A DNA stretch of 64,000 bases, taken from contig NZ_AULH01000001.1 in NCBI RefSeq assembly GCF_000425185.1, forward strand, positions 248,001 through 312,000, read 5' to 3'. This DNA is from Pleomorphomonas koreensis DSM 23070 (GTDB lineage Bacteria > Pseudomonadota > Alphaproteobacteria > Rhizobiales > Pleomorphomonadaceae). Shown one piece after another: positions 9,294 through 17,965 of the stretch. The position numbers and the translations under genes are program-made. The notes below the pieces were generated by a model that was not told the origin of the DNA, did no database searches, and was given only the letters and a program-made list of their open reading frames with translations. Numbering within the stretch: position 1 is the stretch's first letter; each line of letters opens with the position of its first letter.

Positions 9294-10241
9294 ATGACTA
9301 CCAGCCTTCGCCGTGTCCTCTTCGCTGCCGCGGCCATGGCGCCGCTGATGAGCGGCTACGCCTATGCCGACGGCCTCATCTCGATCATCGTCACCGACCC
9401 GGCCAACCCCTACTGGTTCACCGAGGGCGAGGTCGCCAAGGCGACGGCCGAGAAGCTCGGCTACACGGCCAACGTGTCGGCCCACAAGGGTGACACCAAT
9501 GCCGAGAGCACGCTGATCGACACCGCCATCACCAACAAGTCGGTGGCGATCATCCTCGATCCGGCCAACGCCGATGGTTCGGTCGGCGCCGTCAAGAAGG
9601 CGGTCGCCGCCAACATCCCGGTGTTCCTCGTCAACGCCGAGATCAACCAGGAAGGCCTCGCCAAGGCGCAGCTCGTCTCCAACAACGCGCAGGGCGCGGC
9701 TGCCGGCGCCACCCAGTGGGTCGAGATGGTCGGCGAGAAGGGCAACTACGTCGAGCTGTTCGGCAACCCGGCCGACAACAACGCCGCCACCCGCTCGAAC
9801 GGCTTCGAGACCGTGCTCACCCAGTATCCGGACCTGGTCAAGGTCGGCCGCGAAGTGGCCAACTGGGACCGCTCGCAGGGCTACAAGAAGATGCAGTCAC
9901 TGCTGCAGGCCCATCCGGACATCATCGGCGTGATCTCCGGCAATGACGAGATGGCGCTCGGCGCCGTGGCCGCCCTCAAGGAAGCCGGCAAGCTCGACCA
10001 GGTCAAGGTCGGCGGCTTCGACGGCTCGCCCGACGCGGTTGCCGCCGTCAAGGCCGGCGAATTGCAGTACACCGTGCTGCAGCCGGTTGCCGTGTTCTCG
10101 CAGAAGGCCGTCGAGCAGGCCGACAGCTTCATCAAGACCGGCGCCACCGGCGCCTCCACCGAGAAGCAGCTCTACGACTGCGTGCTGATCACCAAGGACA
10201 ACGTCGACAAGATGACGTCGCCCTTCGTGCTGTCCGAGTAA
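9294..10241 (+). CDS. Periplasmic sugar-binding protein of the ABC importer (ribose-binding fold)
   Basis: 315 residues with a cleavable signal peptide (cut likely after YAYA at residue 25). The body follows the periplasmic-binding-protein type 1 pattern: IIVTDPANPYWF near the start of the mature chain, AIILDPANADG, and GVISGNDEMALGAV with GGFDGSPDAV in the second lobe. The ATG at 9294 is preceded by GGGAG. It lies 117 bases after the permease, a common arrangement that lets the binding protein be made in excess, and is followed by a strong intrinsic terminator. The ligand is unknown; a tetritol or erythrulose is favoured by context. Confidence 0.9.
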   Translation: MTTSLRRVLFAAAAMAPLMSGYAYADGLISIIVTDPANPYWFTEGEVAKATAEKLGYTANVSAHKGDTNAESTLIDTAITNKSVAIILDPANADGSVGAVKKAVAANIPVFLVNAEINQEGLAKAQLVSNNAQGAAAGATQWVEMVGEKGNYVELFGNPADNNAATRSNGFETVLTQYPDLVKVGREVANWDRSQGYKKMQSLLQAHPDIIGVISGNDEMALGAVAALKEAGKLDQVKVGGFDGSPDAVAAVKAGELQYTVLQPVAVFSQKAVEQADSFIKTGATGASTEKQLYDCVLITKDNVDKMTSPFVLSE

Positions 10242-10392
10242 GTATCAGGACGGTCGGCGCCCGGCCAGGCCGGGGTGGCGACCGGCGTCGGATCGATGGG
10301 GCGCTCGGGGCGCAAGGCTCCGGTTGCTTCGCTGGACGGATCGAGACGGCGCCGGTTGCCGCCGCCGCGTGAGCGGCGCGCCGACGAGCTTG

Positions 10393-10424
10393 AGCCCGCA
10401 TCGTCTTGACGATGCGGGCTTTTC
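10393..10424 (+). terminator. Intrinsic terminator after the ABC operon
   Basis: AGCCCGCATCGTC (10393-10405) and its exact inverse at 10408-10420 form a 13-bp stem with a tiny loop, followed by a short T-run. This is the clearest intrinsic terminator in the first half of the window. Confidence 0.85.
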
Positions 10425-10826
10425 ATATTGCGGCCCCACGGCACGAGCGTTCCAAACGGCAAACCGCTCCGCCCGGCTGAAACATCCGCATCAGCGATCG
10501 CACGAAGTATGTTAGGATTATATCAACAAATATGATGTCAATCTCATGCCTGAGGGAGTTTCCCATCGGGCAGCGTTTTGGTTCCTCGCCGCTCCCGTGC
10601 AGTGGATATCCCGGATTTTCGGCCCGGCCGGGCCTGGCTACGCCGTCCGGCACGGCGCTCCGGCGTGTGCCGGAGCCAGTTCGCGACTGTTCGTCTTGTT
10701 GTCGCTGCTTCGACGCCCGGCATTCCCCGATCAAATGTAACAGGACGGTCGACAGGGGCGCCGCCATCGGGAGACGGGCCGAGCGGCGGGCGGGGGAGCG
10801 GCACAAAGGCTCGGAGGGGGAGAGAC
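10425..10826. other. Intergenic region before the chemoreceptor gene
   Basis: About 400 bases follow the terminator. The part around 10500-10545 is AT-rich and may hold the chemoreceptor promoter, but I cannot name convincing -35 and -10 boxes. The open frames here lack family features. Confidence 0.4.
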
Positions 10827-12521
10827 ATGCGGATATTCAATGCCTCGTTGATGGTCAAGACCAACCTGCTGGTTGGCATGCTGGGCGTGCTGGCCCTGCT
10901 CAGCAGCGGCTACTCGTCGGTGACGCTGCTGTCGGTCGACCAGCGCTATTCGGGCCTGCTCGGCGGCTCGGTGGCCGCCGCCGACTATGTCGGTCGCGCC
11001 AACCGGGCGCTGTCCGACATCGTGACCTCGATGTACCAGAACGCCGCCGCCACCAGCCCGGACCAGATCCAGCAGGCGGCGATGCTGCGCACCACCAGCC
11101 GCTCGAACTTCAACAAGTATATCGACGCCGCCGCCGCCGCCCTGCCGGCCAAGGCTGCCGAATTGAAGGCCATCCGCAGCGGCCTCGACCAGGCGTTCCT
11201 CGACACCTGCGGCGGTGTTCTCGAACAGCTCACCTCGGCCGATCAGGCGCGGATTGCCGCGGCGGTCGGCAGCCTGATGCAGTCCTGCACGCCGCTGATC
11301 GAGAAGACGCAGGCGACGGCCGTCCGCTTCAACGACGTGCTGCTGAAGGAAGTCCGCGCCGAATCGGTCGCCAACAACGCCTATTCCTGGCGCTCGATCG
11401 CCTTTTCGGCTGGCGGCACGCTGCTCGCCGTGCTGGCGGTGATGATGCTCGGCATCTGGTTCATGAGCCGCACGGTGTCGCGGCCGCTGCGCAAGCTGCT
11501 CGGCCGCATGTCGGAGCTGGAGGCCGGCAATTACGATCTCGCCGTCGCCGGCGGCAGCCGCAAGGACGAGGTCGGCGCCCTGGCCCGCAGCCTGGAAGCG
11601 CTGCGCCAGGCGCTGGCGGCCGGCCTTGCCGAACGGACGGCGCAGGAAGCCGTCGACGCCCGCCAGCAGGCGGTGGTCGCCGAGCGGGCGCGGCTGGCCG
11701 AGCGCTTCGTCGAGCGGACGCAGGAGATGGTGTCCGGCTTCGGCGCGTCATCGGTCGAGCTGGACGTTTCGGCCAACAACCTTACCGACACCGCGAGCGG
11801 CACCGCCCAGCAGGGCGAGGCCGTGCAGTCGGCGGCCAGCCATGCCGCCCGCAACGTCCACGCCATCGCCGCCAGCGCCGAGGAGCTGTCGGCGTCGATC
11901 CGGGAGATCGCCGGGCTGGTCGAGCGCTCGTCGATGACCGCCAGCGAAGCGGCGAGCGAGGCGCGCGGCAGCGCCGAGAGCGTGCGGGCGCTGTCGGTCG
12001 CCGTGCACGAGATCGGCGACGTGGTCAACATGATCAACGAGATCGCCTCCCAGACCAACCTCCTGGCGCTCAACGCCGCCATCGAGGCGGCGCGGGCCGG
12101 CGACGCCGGGCGGGGCTTCGCCATCGTCGCCGCCGAGGTCAAGGGACTGGCCAACCAGACGACCGGCGCCACCGAGGTCATCCGCGGCAAGATCGGCGAG
12201 GTCACCTCGGCCACCGACCGGGCCGTGCAGGCCATGGACAGCATCGTCGGCACGCTGTCGAACATCGAGCTGTCGTCGCAGTCGATCGCCTCGGCGGTCG
12301 AGCAGCAGGGCGCGGCCACCGCCGAGATCGCCGAGAACACCCAGCGCGCCGCCTCGGCGGCGTCTGAGGTGACGGTGATCATCGAGAAGGTCAGCGCCTC
12401 CTCGCAACTGACCGACGAGGCGGCGCGGCACGTGCTGACCGTGTCGGGACAGCTCAAGCAGCACTCGCAGCGCCTCGAAGACGAGGTGAGCCTGTTCGTC
12501 GAGGGGCTGAAGGTGGCGTGA
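10827..12521 (+). CDS. Methyl-accepting chemotaxis protein
   Basis: 564 residues. A membrane segment at about 12-32 is followed by a periplasmic helical sensor domain of roughly 160 residues, a second membrane segment near 195-215, a HAMP linker beginning RTVSRPLRKLLGRM, and a long cytoplasmic coiled coil. The signalling tip is clear in EIASQTNLLALNAAIEAAR and GFAIVAAEVKGLANQT. I chose the ATG at 10827 after a GGAGGGGGAGAG ribosome site; longer in-frame extensions lack membrane logic. It would report to CheA/CheW. Its position between the ABC importer and the polyol enzymes suggests it senses the same substrate, but that is only inference. No CheB/R docking pentapeptide is visible at the C-terminus. 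Confidence 0.9.
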   Translation: MRIFNASLMVKTNLLVGMLGVLALLSSGYSSVTLLSVDQRYSGLLGGSVAAADYVGRANRALSDIVTSMYQNAAATSPDQIQQAAMLRTTSRSNFNKYIDAAAAALPAKAAELKAIRSGLDQAFLDTCGGVLEQLTSADQARIAAAVGSLMQSCTPLIEKTQATAVRFNDVLLKEVRAESVANNAYSWRSIAFSAGGTLLAVLAVMMLGIWFMSRTVSRPLRKLLGRMSELEAGNYDLAVAGGSRKDEVGALARSLEALRQALAAGLAERTAQEAVDARQQAVVAERARLAERFVERTQEMVSGFGASSVELDVSANNLTDTASGTAQQGEAVQSAASHAARNVHAIAASAEELSASIREIAGLVERSSMTASEAASEARGSAESVRALSVAVHEIGDVVNMINEIASQTNLLALNAAIEAARAGDAGRGFAIVAAEVKGLANQTTGATEVIRGKIGEVTSATDRAVQAMDSIVGTLSNIELSSQSIASAVEQQGAATAEIAENTQRAASAASEVTVIIEKVSASSQLTDEAARHVLTVSGQLKQHSQRLEDEVSLFVEGLKVA

Positions 12522-12548
12522 AGCCGGCGATATGGCCGGAGAATGGTT

Positions 12549-12594
12549 GAAGCCTTCGTCCGTCAGGCTGCCCGGCCTTTCGGACGAAGGCTTC
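12549..12594 (+). terminator. 14-bp perfect inverted repeat after the chemoreceptor gene
   Basis: GAAGCCTTCGTCCG (12549-12562) is repeated exactly in inverse at 12581-12594 around an 18-base loop. It begins 28 bases after the stop codon. There is no T-run, so termination may be weak or need Rho; the stem could also stabilise the 3' end. Confidence 0.5.
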
Positions 12595-12811
12595 GGCTCG
12601 TCGCGCCTGCGGCCGCGTCGCTTCGAGAACAGCCGGAGCGGGACGGCCGGGCCGGAAAGAGCCCGCAAGGAGTTCCCGGCCCACACTCAGGAAGGGGGAA
12701 CGGCCGGGTCCTGTCGAGCTGGCTTCCGGGAGGACGGAAAAAGCTTTCCGGCCCGGCTTGCCGGGGCGGCCAGATAGTGAGGCAGGTGGCCGGCCCCGGT
12801 TGTGCTGGCCA

Positions 12812-12835
12812 GTCCCGGCGGTGAACCGCCGGGAC
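12812..12835 (-). terminator. 10-bp hairpin just after the polyol dehydrogenase stop
   Basis: GTCCCGGCGG and its inverse enclose the tetraloop TGAA (TTCA on the transcribed minus strand). It lies 7 bases beyond the stop codon of the minus-strand gene. A T-run is missing. Confidence 0.5.
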
Positions 12836-12841
12836 CGGCGA

Positions 12842-13876
12842 TCAGTCGAAGACGATCTGCGTCTTGATGATGTCGGCCGGCGCCTTTGCCGCGAACTCGA
12901 ATGCCTCGACGGCCTGGTCGAAGGAATAGGTCTTCGAGATCAGCGGCTTGACGTCGATCTTGCCGGACGCCAGCAGGTTGATCGCCCGGTCGTAGATGTT
13001 GGCGTAGCGGAAGACGTGCTCGACGCGCAGCTCCTTGGCCTGGGCGGCCACCACGTCGTAGGCGACCGGCTTGGCCGGCATGCCGACCAGCACGGCGCAG
13101 CCGCCGGGGCAGGCATAGTCGAACAGCGTGTCGTAGGCCTTCATGCTGCCGCTCGCCTCGAACACCACGTCGGCGCCCCAGCCGCCGGTGGCGGCCTTGA
13201 CGCGCTCGACGGGATTCTCCTTGGCGAGGTTGATCGGCGTGAGGCTCGGGTATTTGGCGGCCACGTCGAGCTTTTCCTGTTGCAGGTCGACGACGAACAC
13301 GTCCGAGCAGCCGGCGGCCACCGCCGACAACGCCGTCATGATGCCGATGGTGCCCGAGCCGATGACCACGGCGGCGGCGCCGGGCGCGATGCGCGCCTTG
13401 GTCGCCGCCTGCATGCCGACCGCCAGCGGCTCGACCATGGCGCCTTCGGCGAGGCTGACGTTGTCGGGCAGCTTGAAGGTCAGGTTGGCCGGATGCACCA
13501 CCTCGGGCGCCAGGCAGCCGTGGACCGGCGGCGTCGCCCAGAAGCGCACGGCCGGGTCGAGATTGTAGAGGCCGCCGCGCGAGGCGCGCGAGGTCCAGTC
13601 GGGAATGCCCGGCTCCATGCACACCTTGTCGCCCACCGACAGCGTCTTGACGTTGGCGCCGACGGCCAGCACGACGCCGGACCCTTCGTGGCCGAGCACC
13701 ATCGGCGCCTTGACCACGAACGGCCCGATGTTGCCGTGTTCGTAGAAGTGGACGTCGCTGCCGCAGATGCCGACGTTCTTCATGGCGATCAGCACGTCGT
13801 CCGGGCCGGGCTTGGTCGGCATGTCGACGTCCCGCAGGCGAATGTCGCCGATCTTTTCGAGAACCAGAGCTTTCAT
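12842..13876 (-). CDS. Polyol dehydrogenase, xylitol/sorbitol dehydrogenase family
   Basis: 344 residues, medium-chain NAD-dependent dehydrogenase. The catalytic-zinc ligands are Cys38 in GICGSD and His63-Glu64 in LGHEGSG, and the nucleotide-binding turn is GSGTIGIM. The stretch corresponding to the structural-zinc loop ([19 protein letters not shown]) has lost all four cysteines, as in sorbitol dehydrogenases that use only catalytic zinc. Such enzymes oxidise the C2 hydroxyl of xylitol, sorbitol or smaller polyols. The gene is divergent from the second dhaK-dhaL pair. A tetritol (threitol) substrate is possible, but D-xylulose reductase is the safer family-level call. Confidence 0.85.
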   Translation of the reverse strand: MKALVLEKIGDIRLRDVDMPTKPGPDDVLIAMKNVGICGSDVHFYEHGNIGPFVVKAPMVLGHEGSGVVLAVGANVKTLSVGDKVCMEPGIPDWTSRASRGGLYNLDPAVRFWATPPVHGCLAPEVVHPANLTFKLPDNVSLAEGAMVEPLAVGMQAATKARIAPGAAAVVIGSGTIGIMTALSAVAAGCSDVFVVDLQQEKLDVAAKYPSLTPINLAKENPVERVKAATGGWGADVVFEASGSMKAYDTLFDYACPGGCAVLVGMPAKPVAYDVVAAQAKELRVEHVFRYANIYDRAINLLASGKIDVKPLISKTYSFDQAVEAFEFAAKAPADIIKTQIVFD

Positions 13877-14383
13877 GGCTTTTTCCTCCCTAGCCGTTGT
13901 CTCTCCGCAGGGCTGAGGATCGGTCCCGCGCGATTGACCGAGCCGTCGGCGCCGATCCCGGCAGAGCGGTTGATTGTGATACCGGCGCCGCGCTCAATTG
14001 ATAAATATATAACACCTTATTGAGGGGATCGGCAAGCCGATGTCGCGGAAGATCGCAACAAGGAACATCGCGCTGCGTCCGACTGGAAGGCCGGTGCCGC
14101 TTGCTGAAAGAAATGAATTAAATCATCGATATAGGATGAAACAGGCAGCGCGGCGTTGGGTCGCCGCCACCCCATTCTTCTCCGTTCCGTTCGAAATTGG
14201 CTCCCTGAAGGCTGTGACAAAGGCGCAAGTTCTCGGGCCAGAACAACAAAAATGGATACGAACAAAACACTTATATGAAAAATTCAATTGACAGCCGACA
14301 GGCCCGGTGCCCCTAATGTCACAAACCCGACCGGCGCCTTGTCGAGGCGAACTGGTCCAGAACCGTTAAGGGGAGGAATCGGC
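13877..14383. promoter_or_regulatory. Divergent promoter region between polyol dehydrogenase and dhaK 2
   Basis: This 507-base region is AT-rich from about 13985 to 14290 and must drive genes in both directions. CTCAAT at 13993-13998 and ATTGAG at 14019-14024 are an inverted pair flanking ATAACA, a motif that recurs at 20060-20065 and, inverted, at 20093-20098. I could not settle on convincing -35/-10 pairs. No coding potential is supported. Confidence 0.4.
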
Positions 14384-15388
14384 ATGGCCAGGCCGAAGAA
14401 ATTGCTCAACAATCCGGTAGACGTCGTGTCCGAGCTGATCGACGGGCTGGTGGCGGCGAGCGGCGGCGATCTGCAACGCCTCGGTGATCGCAACGCCGTC
14501 GTCCGCGACCGGATCGCCGACGACAAGGTGGCGCTGCTGATCGGCGGCGGCAGCGGCCACGAGCCGATGTTTCCCGGCTTCGTCGGCTCCAACCTCGCCG
14601 ACGGCGCGCCCTGCGGCGAGGTGTTCGCCGCGCCGACGCCGGACCTCATCCTCGATACGCTCCACGCCGTGCATCGCGGCCGCGGCGTGCTGATGGTCTA
14701 CGGCAACTATGCCGGCGACAACATGAACTTCGACATCGCCGCCGAGCTGGCCGAGGAGGCGGGCATCGTCACGCGCACCGTGCGCGTCTGGGACGACGTG
14801 GCGGCGGCGCCGCTCGACCGCATCACCGACCGCCGCGGCATCGCCGGCGATTTCTTCGTGATCAAGGTGGCCGGCGGCGCCGCCGCCGAGCTGACGGACC
14901 TCGACGAGGTCTGCCGCGTCGCCGTCAAGGCGCGAGACAACACCCGCTCGATGGGCGTGGCGCTCGCCGCCGGCTCGATCCCGGAAACCGGCGAGCGCAC
15001 CTTCGAGCTGCCGGAGGACGAGCTGGAGATCGGCATGGGCGCCCACGGCGAGCCCGGCATCGCCCGCCGCAAGATGACCGACGCCGACGCCATCGCCGGC
15101 GAGATGGTCGACCGCATCCTCGTCGACCTGCCGTTCCAGTCTGGCGACGAGGTGGCGCTGCTGATCAACAACCTCGGAGCCACCACCCAGATGGAGCTGC
15201 TGGTGGTCACCCGCCGGGTGCACCAGCTCCTCAAGGAGCGGGGCATCGCCGTCCATCGCACCGATGTCGGCTCCTTCCTGACCTGCCAGGAGATGGCCGG
15301 CCTGTCGATCACGCTGATGCGGCTCGACGACGAGCTGAAGCGCTATCTCGACATGCCCGCCCGTTCGTTCGCCTATTCGAGGAGCTGA
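14384..15388 (+). CDS. DhaK-family kinase substrate-binding subunit, pair 2 (candidate L-erythrulose kinase)
   Basis: 334 residues. It carries the same DhaK landmarks as the first pair (GGGSGHEPMF, GNYAGDNMNF, GMGAHGEPGI with the ketose-binding histidine) but is clearly divergent from it, so the two are old paralogues and not a recent duplication. The ATG at 14384 follows GGGAGGA. It heads a tight operon with DhaL 2 and an EryH/LerI-like isomerase. In Mycobacterium smegmatis the LerI isomerase acts on L-erythrulose 1-phosphate made by the DhaK-type kinase LerK, so this copy is the better candidate for L-erythrulose kinase. Dihydroxyacetone or another ketose cannot be excluded. Confidence 0.88.
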   Translation: MARPKKLLNNPVDVVSELIDGLVAASGGDLQRLGDRNAVVRDRIADDKVALLIGGGSGHEPMFPGFVGSNLADGAPCGEVFAAPTPDLILDTLHAVHRGRGVLMVYGNYAGDNMNFDIAAELAEEAGIVTRTVRVWDDVAAAPLDRITDRRGIAGDFFVIKVAGGAAAELTDLDEVCRVAVKARDNTRSMGVALAAGSIPETGERTFELPEDELEIGMGAHGEPGIARRKMTDADAIAGEMVDRILVDLPFQSGDEVALLINNLGATTQMELLVVTRRVHQLLKERGIAVHRTDVGSFLTCQEMAGLSITLMRLDDELKRYLDMPARSFAYSRS

Positions 15389-15391
15389 CCC

Positions 15392-16024
15392 ATGCGCGAT
15401 ACCCTCACCCCCGCCGAGGCGCGCGACATGCTCGCCGCCGTCGCCCGGCACATCGTCGCCAGCGTCGACATGCTGACCGAGATCGATCAGGCGATCGGCG
15501 ACGGCGACCACGGCATCGGCATGCGCCGCGGCTTCGCCGCCGTCGAGGAGGCGATGGCCGGCAGCGATCTCCAGTCGGTCGCCAAGGTGTTCAAGGACGC
15601 CGGCACGGCGATCATGGCCAAGACCGGCGGTGCCGCCGGCGCGGTGTTCGGCACGCTGTTCCGGGCCGGCAGCGCCGCATTCGACGGTCGCGACGGGATG
15701 GATGCCGCCGGTTTTGCCGGCTTCCTTGCCCAGGGTCTCGACGCCGTGGAGAAGCGCGGCGGCGCCAAGCCCGGCCAGAAGACGATGATCGACGCGCTGG
15801 CGCCGGCCGCCGTTGCCGCCGCCGATGCCGCCGGCGGCAGTCTCGGCGAGGCCGTCCGGAGCGCCGCTGCGGCGGCACGGCAGGGCGTCGAGGCGACCAA
15901 GGGCATGATCGCCACCACCGGCAAGGCGAGGACGCTGGGCGAACGCTCGCTCGGCCATGTCGATCCGGGCGCGGTCTCCTTCACGCTGATCCTGGAATCG
16001 ATGCGCGACTACATCGCCGCCTGA
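15392..16024 (+). CDS. DhaL-family kinase nucleotide-binding subunit, pair 2
   Basis: 210 residues. The magnesium and nucleotide motif EIDQAIGDGDHG near residue 30 is intact, followed by GGAAGAVFG, GGAKPGQKTMIDAL and TLGERSLGHVDPGA. It starts four bases after the DhaK 2 stop and precedes the isomerase gene by 34 bases. It should form the ATP-binding half of the second kinase. As with pair 1, no DhaM phosphotransfer subunit is present. Confidence 0.88.
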   Translation: MRDTLTPAEARDMLAAVARHIVASVDMLTEIDQAIGDGDHGIGMRRGFAAVEEAMAGSDLQSVAKVFKDAGTAIMAKTGGAAGAVFGTLFRAGSAAFDGRDGMDAAGFAGFLAQGLDAVEKRGGAKPGQKTMIDALAPAAVAAADAAGGSLGEAVRSAAAAARQGVEATKGMIATTGKARTLGERSLGHVDPGAVSFTLILESMRDYIAA

Positions 16025-16058
16025 GGCGGCGGCGAGGACGGGAACTCCGGAGGCGGAC

Positions 16059-16820
16059 GTGGGCACATTCTGGATCGGCACCGGCTGGAAGATGAACAAG
16101 ACGGTGGCCGAGACGCGCCGCTACATCGCCGCGCTGAAGGGCCTGTGGCCCGAGGGCGCCGGTGGCTGCACCGTCTTCGTCATTCCGCCCTTCACGGCGC
16201 TGGCCGCCGCCCGCGAGGCGATCGGCACGATGCCGCTTCTTCTCGGGGCGCAGAACATGCACTGGGCCGAGGCGGGCGCCTTCACCGGCGAGATCTCGGC
16301 GACCATGCTGGAGGAGTTCGGCATCGATATGGTCGAACTGGGCCACTCCGAACGCCGGCAGATGTTCGGCGAGACCGACGCGGCATTGAACATGAAGGTC
16401 AAGGCGGCGCTGCGGCACGGCCTGCGGCCGCTTTTGTGCGTCGGCGACAGCGCCGAGGAGCGGCGCGCCGGCGCCTCGGGCGAGGCGGTGGTGCGGCAGG
16501 TGCGGCTCGCCTTCGCTGGCCTCGACGCCGGCGAGCTTGGCCGCTGCCTCGTCGCTTACGAGCCCATCTGGGCGATCGGCGAGGGCGGCGTCGCCGCCAC
16601 GCCGGAGGAGGTGCGGGCGGTTCACGCCGACCTGCACGTCGCTCTCAAGGAGATGGGCGGACCGGCCGTGCCGGTGCTCTACGGCGGCAGCGTCAGTGCC
16701 GGCAACGCCGCCGACCTCGCCGCCGAGCCCATGGTCGACGGCCTGTTCGTCGGCCGGGCCGCCTGGACGCCCGAGGGTCTCGCCGGCCTGATCGCCGCCG
16801 TCGCCGCGGCGCGCGCCTGA
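16059..16820 (+). CDS. Triosephosphate-isomerase-fold isomerase, EryH/LerI-like (L-erythrulose-1-phosphate isomerase)
   Basis: 253 residues with a complete TIM-barrel active site: the lysine in KMNKT at the start, histidine in ELGHSERR, glutamate in AYEPIWAIGEG and the phosphate loop LYGGSVSAGNA. The N-terminus reads IGTGWKMNKT and not the GNWKMN of housekeeping TpiA, and GAQNMHW follows. From memory both features match Brucella EryH and mycobacterial LerI, which turn L-erythrulose 1-phosphate into D-erythrulose 4-phosphate. The start is GTG, in the third position of a dhaK-dhaL-isomerase operon. A second, broken copy of its 3' end lies at 17001-17092. Ordinary triosephosphate isomerase is the alternative. 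Confidence 0.85.
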   Translation: MGTFWIGTGWKMNKTVAETRRYIAALKGLWPEGAGGCTVFVIPPFTALAAAREAIGTMPLLLGAQNMHWAEAGAFTGEISATMLEEFGIDMVELGHSERRQMFGETDAALNMKVKAALRHGLRPLLCVGDSAEERRAGASGEAVVRQVRLAFAGLDAGELGRCLVAYEPIWAIGEGGVAATPEEVRAVHADLHVALKEMGGPAVPVLYGGSVSAGNAADLAAEPMVDGLFVGRAAWTPEGLAGLIAAVAAARA

Positions 16821-16831
16821 GCGGCCTTCCG

Positions 16832-17005
16832 TCAGGCTTCGACCACCGTCAGCTTGACGCCGCCCTTCAGCAGGGCGTCGGCCAGGGCCGGCCCGAGATT
16901 GCTGTCGGTGATCACCTCGTCGAACTCGGTGAGCGCGGCGAGCTTGATCAGCGACGCCTTGCCGAACTTGGAGCTGTCGATCAACAGCACCTTGCGGTCG
17001 GCGGC
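16832..17005 (-). pseudogene. Duplicated 3' fragment of the deoR gene
   Basis: This segment matches 17093-17266, the last 57 codons and stop of the DeoR gene, with three mismatches by my count over 174 bases. At 17005 the match breaks inside a GGCGGC repeat and the sequence continues as a copy of the isomerase 3' end. It has no promoter or start and is the left product of a tandem duplication. Confidence 0.9.
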
Positions 17006-17092
17006 AGCGTCAGCGCCGCCAACGCCGCCGACCTCGCCGCCGAGCCCATGGTCGACGGCCTGATCGCCGCCGCCGCGGCGGTCCGGATCTGA
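17001..17092 (+). pseudogene. Duplicated 3' fragment of the EryH-like isomerase gene
   Basis: Bases 17001-17062 repeat the isomerase gene from about 16684 to 16745 (GGSVSA-NAADLAAEPMVDGL) with two mismatches. The copy then lacks 15 codons between two GL-encoding repeats and ends in IAAAAAVRI and a stop. It abuts the true deoR 3' end and cannot make a protein alone. Confidence 0.88.
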
Positions 17093-17896
17093 TCAAGCTT
17101 CGACCACCGTCAGCTTGACGCCGCCCTTCAGCAGGGCGTCGGCCAGGGCCGGCCCGAGATTGCTGTCGGTGATCACCTCGTCGAACTCGGTGAGCGAGGC
17201 GAGCTTGATCAGCGACGCCTTGCCGAACTTGGAGCTGTCGATCAGCAGCACCTTGCGGTCGGCGGCGGCCATCAGCGCCCGCTTGGTCTTCACCACCTCT
17301 TCCTGCTGGTGATAGGCGGTGAGGCCGAACACCGTCGAGGTCGACATGAACAGCACGTCGGCCCGGAGCGAGTCGGCCGCCTGTTCGCAGAAATAGCCGA
17401 AGAAGGCATTGAAGCGCGGATCGTAGTGGCCGCCGAGGCAGATGGTCTCGATGCCCTCGGCGGTCTTCAGCGCGTCGATCACCGACAGGCTGCTGGTGAT
17501 CACCGTCAGCGGCCGGCAATGGGCGATCTGGGCGGCGAGATGGCCGACCGTCGTCGAATCGTCGAGCAGGATGGCCTGGCCGGGCTCGATCAGCCGGGCG
17601 GCGGCGCGCGCCAGCGCGTCCTTTTCCGCGTCGGCAAGGCGCGAGCGGTAGAGGATGGTGCTGTCGGCGAGGTTGGAGGAGTGCACCGTGACGCCGCCGT
17701 GGACGCGGCGGACGATGCCCCGCTCTTCGAGCAGCTTCAGATCGCGGTGGACGGTCATCCGGCTGACGCCGAAATGGCCGGCCAGCTCGTCGACCTGCGC
17801 CGAGCCGACCGGCAGCAGATAGTTGAGAAGCGCCGCGCGCCGGCCGGTCGGGCCGGCGGCGGCTGTCGTTCTGGGACTGTCGTCATCATGCTGCAC
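17093..17896 (-). CDS. DeoR-family transcriptional regulator
   Basis: 267 residues. An N-terminal winged helix (about residues 20-75, with VDELAGHFGVSRMTVHRDLKLLEERG and RVHGG) is followed by the DeoRC sugar-phosphate sensor domain, including DDSTTVGHLA, VITSSLSVIDAL and DSSKFGKASL. The last is the site where DeoR proteins usually bind a phosphorylated sugar. It reads from a GTG at 17896, the only good start before the winged helix. It lies 69 bases after the transketolase gene on the same strand. It probably represses the tetritol genes until an erythrulose or erythrose phosphate appears, which is inference from family and place. Confidence 0.9.
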   Translation of the reverse strand: MQHDDDSPRTTAAAGPTGRRAALLNYLLPVGSAQVDELAGHFGVSRMTVHRDLKLLEERGIVRRVHGGVTVHSSNLADSTILYRSRLADAEKDALARAAARLIEPGQAILLDDSTTVGHLAAQIAHCRPLTVITSSLSVIDALKTAEGIETICLGGHYDPRFNAFFGYFCEQAADSLRADVLFMSTSTVFGLTAYHQQEEVVKTKRALMAAADRKVLLIDSSKFGKASLIKLASLTEFDEVITDSNLGPALADALLKGGVKLTVVEA

Positions 17897-17965
17897 GGCT
17901 TCGGTTCCGTCCTGTTGATCGGCATCCGCCGGATCGGCCGGGGCCGGTCCGGCGGCCTGGCCGGG

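Larger units (their letters stand above)
12522..12841. other. Convergent intergenic region with two hairpins
   Basis: These 320 bases lie between the chemoreceptor gene and the oppositely oriented polyol dehydrogenase gene. They hold the two perfect inverted repeats listed at 12549-12594 and 12812-12835 and no supported gene. Confidence 0.45.
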
